Assembly (NCBI GenBank): GCA_036655755.1
Contig: JAVVPN010000003.1
Coordinates: 1-64,000, forward strand
DNA from: JAUNSR01 sp036655755
Lineage (GTDB): Bacteria > Bacteroidota > Bacteroidia > Bacteroidales > JAUNSR01
DNA length: 64,000 nucleotides
Direction: 5' to 3'
Part shown: positions 61,160-64,000 of the stretch, in pieces
Numbering within the stretch: the first letter of the stretch is position 1
Layout of the letters: every line of letters begins with the position of its first letter
Notes under the pieces: model-generated
Told to the model about the DNA's origin: nothing
Database searches by the model: none
The model's input: the letters and a program-made list of their open reading frames with translations, nothing else
Program-made: the position numbers and the translations under genes

Positions 61160-61750
61160 ATGATTAAGGTAGGAATTACCGGTGGAATCGGAAGCGGAAA
61201 GTCGGTGGTATCCGAACTATTGCGCAGTATGGGGTATCCGGTATTTGATACAGACCGTGAGGCAAAACAATTAATGGAGCGCTCTGTTATAATTCGCACC
61301 AAATTAACCGAAGCATTCGGTGATCAGGTTTATTCGGAAAGTGGGCTTAATCGCCCTTATTTGGCATCGCTGATATTTCATGATCCTGCGGCCCGTTTAC
61401 AGGTAAATGCGATTGTACATCCCGAAGTAAGGTCTTATTTTCAAAATTGGTGTGAAGGGCAACATTCGGATGTTGTCTTTTTTGAATCGGCGATTCTGTA
61501 CGAATCCGATTTTCATCATCTGGCAGATGCGATATGGGTGGTTAGCGCTCCCGAAAAAGTCCGTTTGATGCGGACGGTGCGGCGAGATGGAGTTACCCCC
61601 GAACAGGTATTGGCGCGGATGCGATCGCAGCTCGCCCAGGAAGAGAAAGAGGCACGAGCTGATTTTGTGATTCAGAATAATAATGAAGAAGCATTGATTC
61701 CGCAGGTACTTTCGGGTTTAGCGCGGATCAGAGAAGCATTAGTGCGTTAA
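61160..61750 (+). CDS. coaE: Dephospho-CoA kinase
   Basis: A 196-residue kinase for the last step of coenzyme A synthesis. The P-loop is KVGITGGIGSGKSVVSELL, the substrate region DTDREAKQLMERS and the lid VSAPEKVRLMRTVRRDGVT, with ARADFVIQNN near the end. Length is normal. It follows ybbR by 4 bases, so it is in the nusB run. Confidence 0.95.
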   Translation: MIKVGITGGIGSGKSVVSELLRSMGYPVFDTDREAKQLMERSVIIRTKLTEAFGDQVYSESGLNRPYLASLIFHDPAARLQVNAIVHPEVRSYFQNWCEGQHSDVVFFESAILYESDFHHLADAIWVVSAPEKVRLMRTVRRDGVTPEQVLARMRSQLAQEEKEARADFVIQNNNEEALIPQVLSGLARIREALVR

Positions 61751-61795
61751 AATAGATTCTCCGGAGGGTAGAGAGGATAAAAACACAGGTTACAG

Positions 61796-61827
61796 TTTGT
61801 TGATTTGATGTTGTAATATTAAATTTG
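61796..61827 (+). promoter_or_regulatory. Full -33/-7 promoter of the DUF5606 gene
   Basis: TTTG (61796-61799), 20 bases, then TAAATTTG (61820-61827): the best complete match to the Bacteroidetes promoter (TTTG-N19..21-TAnnTTTG) in the window, 41 bases before the ATG. Confidence 0.68.
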
Positions 61828-61868
61828 CGAACTATAACGGAAATACAGAATTTACTAATATAAATAAT

Positions 61869-62291
61869 ATGTTGAAGAATATTCTTTCCATTTCAGGGAA
61901 ACCAGGTTTGTTTAAATTGGTTTCACGCGGAAAAAACATGTTGATCGTTGAGTCATTGGCTACCGGAAAAAGACAGCCTGCTTATTCACATGACAAAGTC
62001 CTTTCATTAGCTGATATCGCAATGTTTACAACGGAGGGCGAAACTCCGCTAAATGAAGTTATGAATGCGGTAAAAGCGAAAGAAAACGGAGGTGTAACTT
62101 CTGTTTCGACAAAATCTACAGCAGAAGAGCTTCGTACATGGTTTGCGGATATTTTGCCGGATTTCGATCGTGATCGCGTTTATCCGAGTGATATCAAAAA
62201 ATTGATTACATGGTATAATTTGCTGACTGAGACAGGTAATAATGACTTCGACGCAGAAGTAGAGGAGCCTGAAGCTGAATCAGCAGAGTAA
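61869..62291 (+). CDS. DUF5606 domain protein
   Basis: A 140-residue cytoplasmic protein. It opens MLKNILSISGKPGLFKLVSR, with KNMLIVESLATGKRQPAYSH and an SH3-like strand pattern. A helical segment (STAEELRTWFADILPDFDRD) and an acidic tail follow. This is the Bacteroidetes DUF5606 family. Its function is not known, but its constant place next to coaE suggests a conserved role. It has its own promoter and terminator. Confidence 0.88.
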   Translation: MLKNILSISGKPGLFKLVSRGKNMLIVESLATGKRQPAYSHDKVLSLADIAMFTTEGETPLNEVMNAVKAKENGGVTSVSTKSTAEELRTWFADILPDFDRDRVYPSDIKKLITWYNLLTETGNNDFDAEVEEPEAESAE

Positions 62292-62296
62292 GATAT

Positions 62297-62336
62297 AAAA
62301 AAAGCCGTCGTACAAAAGTGTATGACGGCTTTTTGA
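62297..62336. terminator. Terminator after the DUF5606 gene
   Basis: The stem AAAAAAGCCGTCGTAC / GTATGACGGCTTTTT has one G-U pair and a 6-base loop. A- and T-runs on both sides allow use by the minus-strand trio ending at 62357. Confidence 0.88.
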
Positions 62337-62356
62337 TTTTATCAAGGTAACAGGAA

Positions 62357-62647
62357 TTACCCTTTTGTTTGTGTCGTTTGTTTTGCTTCTTTTCGTTTGT
62401 GCATAAACTCTTTTATCCATTGCCACCCTTTTGTAATATACTGGAAATACATTTTCCACTTATCCAAAGAGGCGAACATGCCCGCACCGAACCCCATGGC
62501 ACCTATGAATCCACCCTCTAAATAGTGATGAACATGCTGTCGAAGGGTATCTTCGAGATAAGCCATTTCAATTGTAACCCGGGCTTTTTCGTATTGCAGC
62601 TCTTTTAGGGTGCTTACTCTTTTAGGATTATAATTCACCTTCTTCAT
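62357..62647 (-). CDS. Small hypothetical protein of the YtxH/holin-like trio
   Basis: A 96-residue protein beginning MKKVNYNPKRVSTLKELQYE. It has a basic N-terminus, a helix ending in LRQHVHHYLEGG, a short glycine-rich hydrophobic stretch (FIGAMGFGAGMFASLDKW) and a basic tail. No family is recognised. ATG 62647 is chosen over 62680; it overlaps the upstream gene by 20 bases, pointing to translational coupling. Confidence 0.72.
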   Translation of the reverse strand: MKKVNYNPKRVSTLKELQYEKARVTIEMAYLEDTLRQHVHHYLEGGFIGAMGFGAGMFASLDKWKMYFQYITKGWQWIKEFMHKRKEAKQTTQTKG

Positions 62648-62999
62648 TGTTCTCTCTTCTTTTAAACAGGGTTTGATCAAGGATACGAATCATCGGATTG
62701 ATGAGCAATGATACTTTGAATTTAATAAAAATAAATATCAGGATGATATACAGAACTGCTATTAACAGGAATCCCCACACAAAACTTCCCAACCAGGCTC
62801 CTAGCAGATAAGCAATCGCAAAAGAAAGGCATAATAGTGCAAAACAGCTGAATAATAAACAGATTAATATGAGAAGCATGTTTCCTAAAAACAAACTTCC
62901 TTTTTCAAGTGTATCTAGCCGGTAGTAATCAAGCTTAAGATAGAAATATCTTTTTAGCTCGCTGAATAGCTGGCTGTTAGTATGATGAGATTCTGTCAT
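62628..62999 (-). CDS. Phage-holin-like (superfamily III) membrane protein
   Basis: A 123-residue protein with an N-terminal amphipathic helix (FSELKRYFYLKLDYYRLD) and two long transmembrane helices (LLILICLLFSCFALLCLSF, then the segment to FIFIKFKV), ending in a charged tail. It fits the DUF1469-type family that databases label phage holin. There is no phage gene nearby; in Bacteroidetes these are chromosomal envelope genes. It lies between YtxH and a small hypothetical gene. Confidence 0.82.
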   Translation of the reverse strand: MTESHHTNSQLFSELKRYFYLKLDYYRLDTLEKGSLFLGNMLLILICLLFSCFALLCLSFAIAYLLGAWLGSFVWGFLLIAVLYIILIFIFIKFKVSLLINPMIRILDQTLFKRRENNEEGEL

Positions 63000-63010
63000 G
63001 TGTTCTGTCT

Positions 63011-63268
63011 TTACTCGTGTCTTGAAGCAGGGGTGTCTTTGTCAATTAATTCGTCAACCAGATTATCGAGCTGGCAGCATTCGAGCTTGATACCATGTGA
63101 TTCTAAAAAATCTTTCAGTTTCATTTTAGCCAAGTGTCCCTGATCGTGGGCAAACTCATATACTTTATGACGTGTATTCGCTCCTTTGTCGGGCGCAAGC
63201 ATTAATCCGATAACAGCTCCCGCAACGGCTCCGCCGGCAAAAGCAATCAATAAATCTAGATTCTTCAT
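63011..63268 (-). CDS. YtxH-domain protein
   Basis: An 85-residue protein with an N-terminal glycine/alanine helix (LLIAFAGGAVAGAVIGLMLAP) followed by DKGANTRHKVYE, the YtxH signature, then a helical tail with two adjacent cysteines (LECCQLD). YtxH proteins are often stress-induced membrane-associated proteins of unknown action. It is the first gene of the minus-strand trio, 11 bases before the holin-like gene. Confidence 0.88.
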   Translation of the reverse strand: MKNLDLLIAFAGGAVAGAVIGLMLAPDKGANTRHKVYEFAHDQGHLAKMKLKDFLESHGIKLECCQLDNLVDELIDKDTPASRHE

Positions 63269-63488
63269 AACTCAATATAATTTAGCTGTAATTATAGATG
63301 CAAACTTCCATGAAATTGCGGAACTGCATTCAGTGTGAAATACGTTTTTAGTTGTTAAATCAAGGTATTTCAATAGATGAACAAACCGGAATCGCTTTTG
63401 TTTTCCTTTTAGACTTTTTATTGCGCCCGGATTGCTCAAATACCCTTTACATAAGGTGGTGTGGTGGTTGATTCTGAGTGATAAATAT

Positions 63489-63496
63489 TATCTTTG
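63489..63496 (+). promoter_or_regulatory. -7 promoter element of uvrA
   Basis: TATCTTTG matches TAnnTTTG exactly, 26 bases before the uvrA ATG. Confidence 0.62.
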
Positions 63497-63522
63497 TAAA
63501 TTCTATTTTTGACTTGAATTTG

Positions 63523-64000
63523 ATGAACTCAGAGAATAATATCTTTATAAAAGGAGCCCGCGTAAACAATCTGAAGAATATCGATGTGGAGATTCCACGT
63601 GATAAGCTGGTTGTGATTACCGGATTGTCGGGTTCCGGTAAATCGTCGCTCGCTTTCGATACGCTTTATGCCGAAGGACAGCGACGTTATGTTGAATCTT
63701 TATCTTCATACGCACGGCAGTTTTTGGGGCGTATGAGTAAGCCTGAATGTGACTTTATTCATGGCATCCCTCCCGCTATTGCCATCGAACAGAAAGTAAA
63801 TACCCGAAATCCGCGCTCTACTGTTGGTACTTCTACCGAAATTTACGATTATCTGCGCATGCTTTTTGCCCGTATCGGAAAGACCTATTCGCCTGTGTCG
63901 GGCGCTTTGGTAAAGAAGAATACGGCAGAGGATGTGGTGCAAAAAATGCTTTCCTATCCGGATGGTGTGCGATTTGCCTTATTGGTCGCTCTGAATATGC
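63523..64000 (+). CDS. uvrA: Excinuclease ABC subunit A (5' part only)
   Basis: The first 159 codons of UvrA, the damage-sensing ATPase of nucleotide excision repair. The frame runs off the window edge. It begins MNSENNIFIKGARVNNLKN, with Walker A GLSGSGKSSLAFDTLYAEG and the next conserved stretch YVESLSSYARQFLGRMSKP. Later parts (zinc finger, signature motifs, second ATPase) lie beyond the window. The start codon fits the promoter at 63489-63496. Confidence 0.95.
   Translation, partial: MNSENNIFIKGARVNNLKNIDVEIPRDKLVVITGLSGSGKSSLAFDTLYAEGQRRYVESLSSYARQFLGRMSKPECDFIHGIPPAIAIEQKVNTRNPRSTVGTSTEIYDYLRMLFARIGKTYSPVSGALVKKNTAEDVVQKMLSYPDGVRFALLVALNM

Noticed and set aside
62628..62999. Prophage remnant suggested by the holin-like protein
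   Set aside because: No other phage gene is nearby; this family is chromosomal in Bacteroidetes and is paired here with YtxH.

Overview
The window looks like a chromosomal segment of a Bacteroidales bacterium. The evidence is promoter -7 elements of the Bacteroidetes type (TAnnTTTG), Bacteroidetes-restricted families (DUF4827, DUF5606, DUF3276/PUR-like, a double-length NusB, DUF349 repeats), a T9SS-like C-terminal tail on a secreted protein, and the gene order nusB-yajC-ybbR-coaE-DUF5606. Family or genus cannot be fixed from the sequence alone. No rRNA, tRNA, insertion sequence, prophage or CRISPR array was recognised.

Layout. 1-5.7 kb is the edge of a surface-polysaccharide locus: a truncated AT-rich Wzi-like outer-membrane protein, a polyprenyl sugar-phosphate transferase and UDP-glucose dehydrogenase, followed by recQ. 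5.7-12.1 kb (minus strand) is one tight gene train: Sua5/YrdC, a second polyprenyl sugar transferase, a ClC protein with CBS domains, fmt, and a second ClC protein with an RCK_C domain. 12.1-12.6 kb is non-coding and holds a long inverted repeat. 12.6-21 kb carries a PhoR/PhoB-like two-component pair, lepA, nhaA, an NTF2-like protein, a DJ-1 family protein and an unrecognised acidic protein. 21.4-26.8 kb is a five-gene exported sugar-oxidation cluster: two Tat-type Gfo/Idh/MocA oxidoreductases, a DUF1080 lipoprotein, DoxX and a sugar isomerase-like protein. It matches the 3-keto-glycoside type of glycan breakdown.

26.9-38.9 kb carries a nucleoside phosphorylase, floA-nfeD with a PD40/TPR protein, a PurF-like protein whose glutaminase nucleophile position is Ser, a PhnA-like zinc ribbon protein, two tandem DEAD-box helicases, a secreted protein and a DUF349 protein. 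39-40.7 kb has a stand-alone cas6 with no other cas gene and no array, divergent from ttcA. A terminator-like hairpin lies in the predicted cas6 leader. 40.8-51.9 kb is housekeeping: a POT-type transporter, a phosphodiesterase, ppk1, yccF, mazG, dsbD, an NrnA-like DHH protein, a DUF4827 lipoprotein and glmM. An intergenic region with roughly 22-bp periodic repeats follows (51.94-52.12 kb), then a 5'-nucleotidase lipoprotein.

54.2-56.4 kb is groES-groEL, preceded by a sigma-54-like -24/-12 element and three helically phased TGTCAG repeats. 56.4-63.3 kb holds an AspT/YidE transporter, the PUR-like protein, the nusB-yajC-ybbR-coaE-DUF5606 run, and a YtxH/holin-like membrane trio on the minus strand. 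The window ends inside uvrA. Gene starts were chosen from promoter position and family N-termini, and several differ from the longest open frame.
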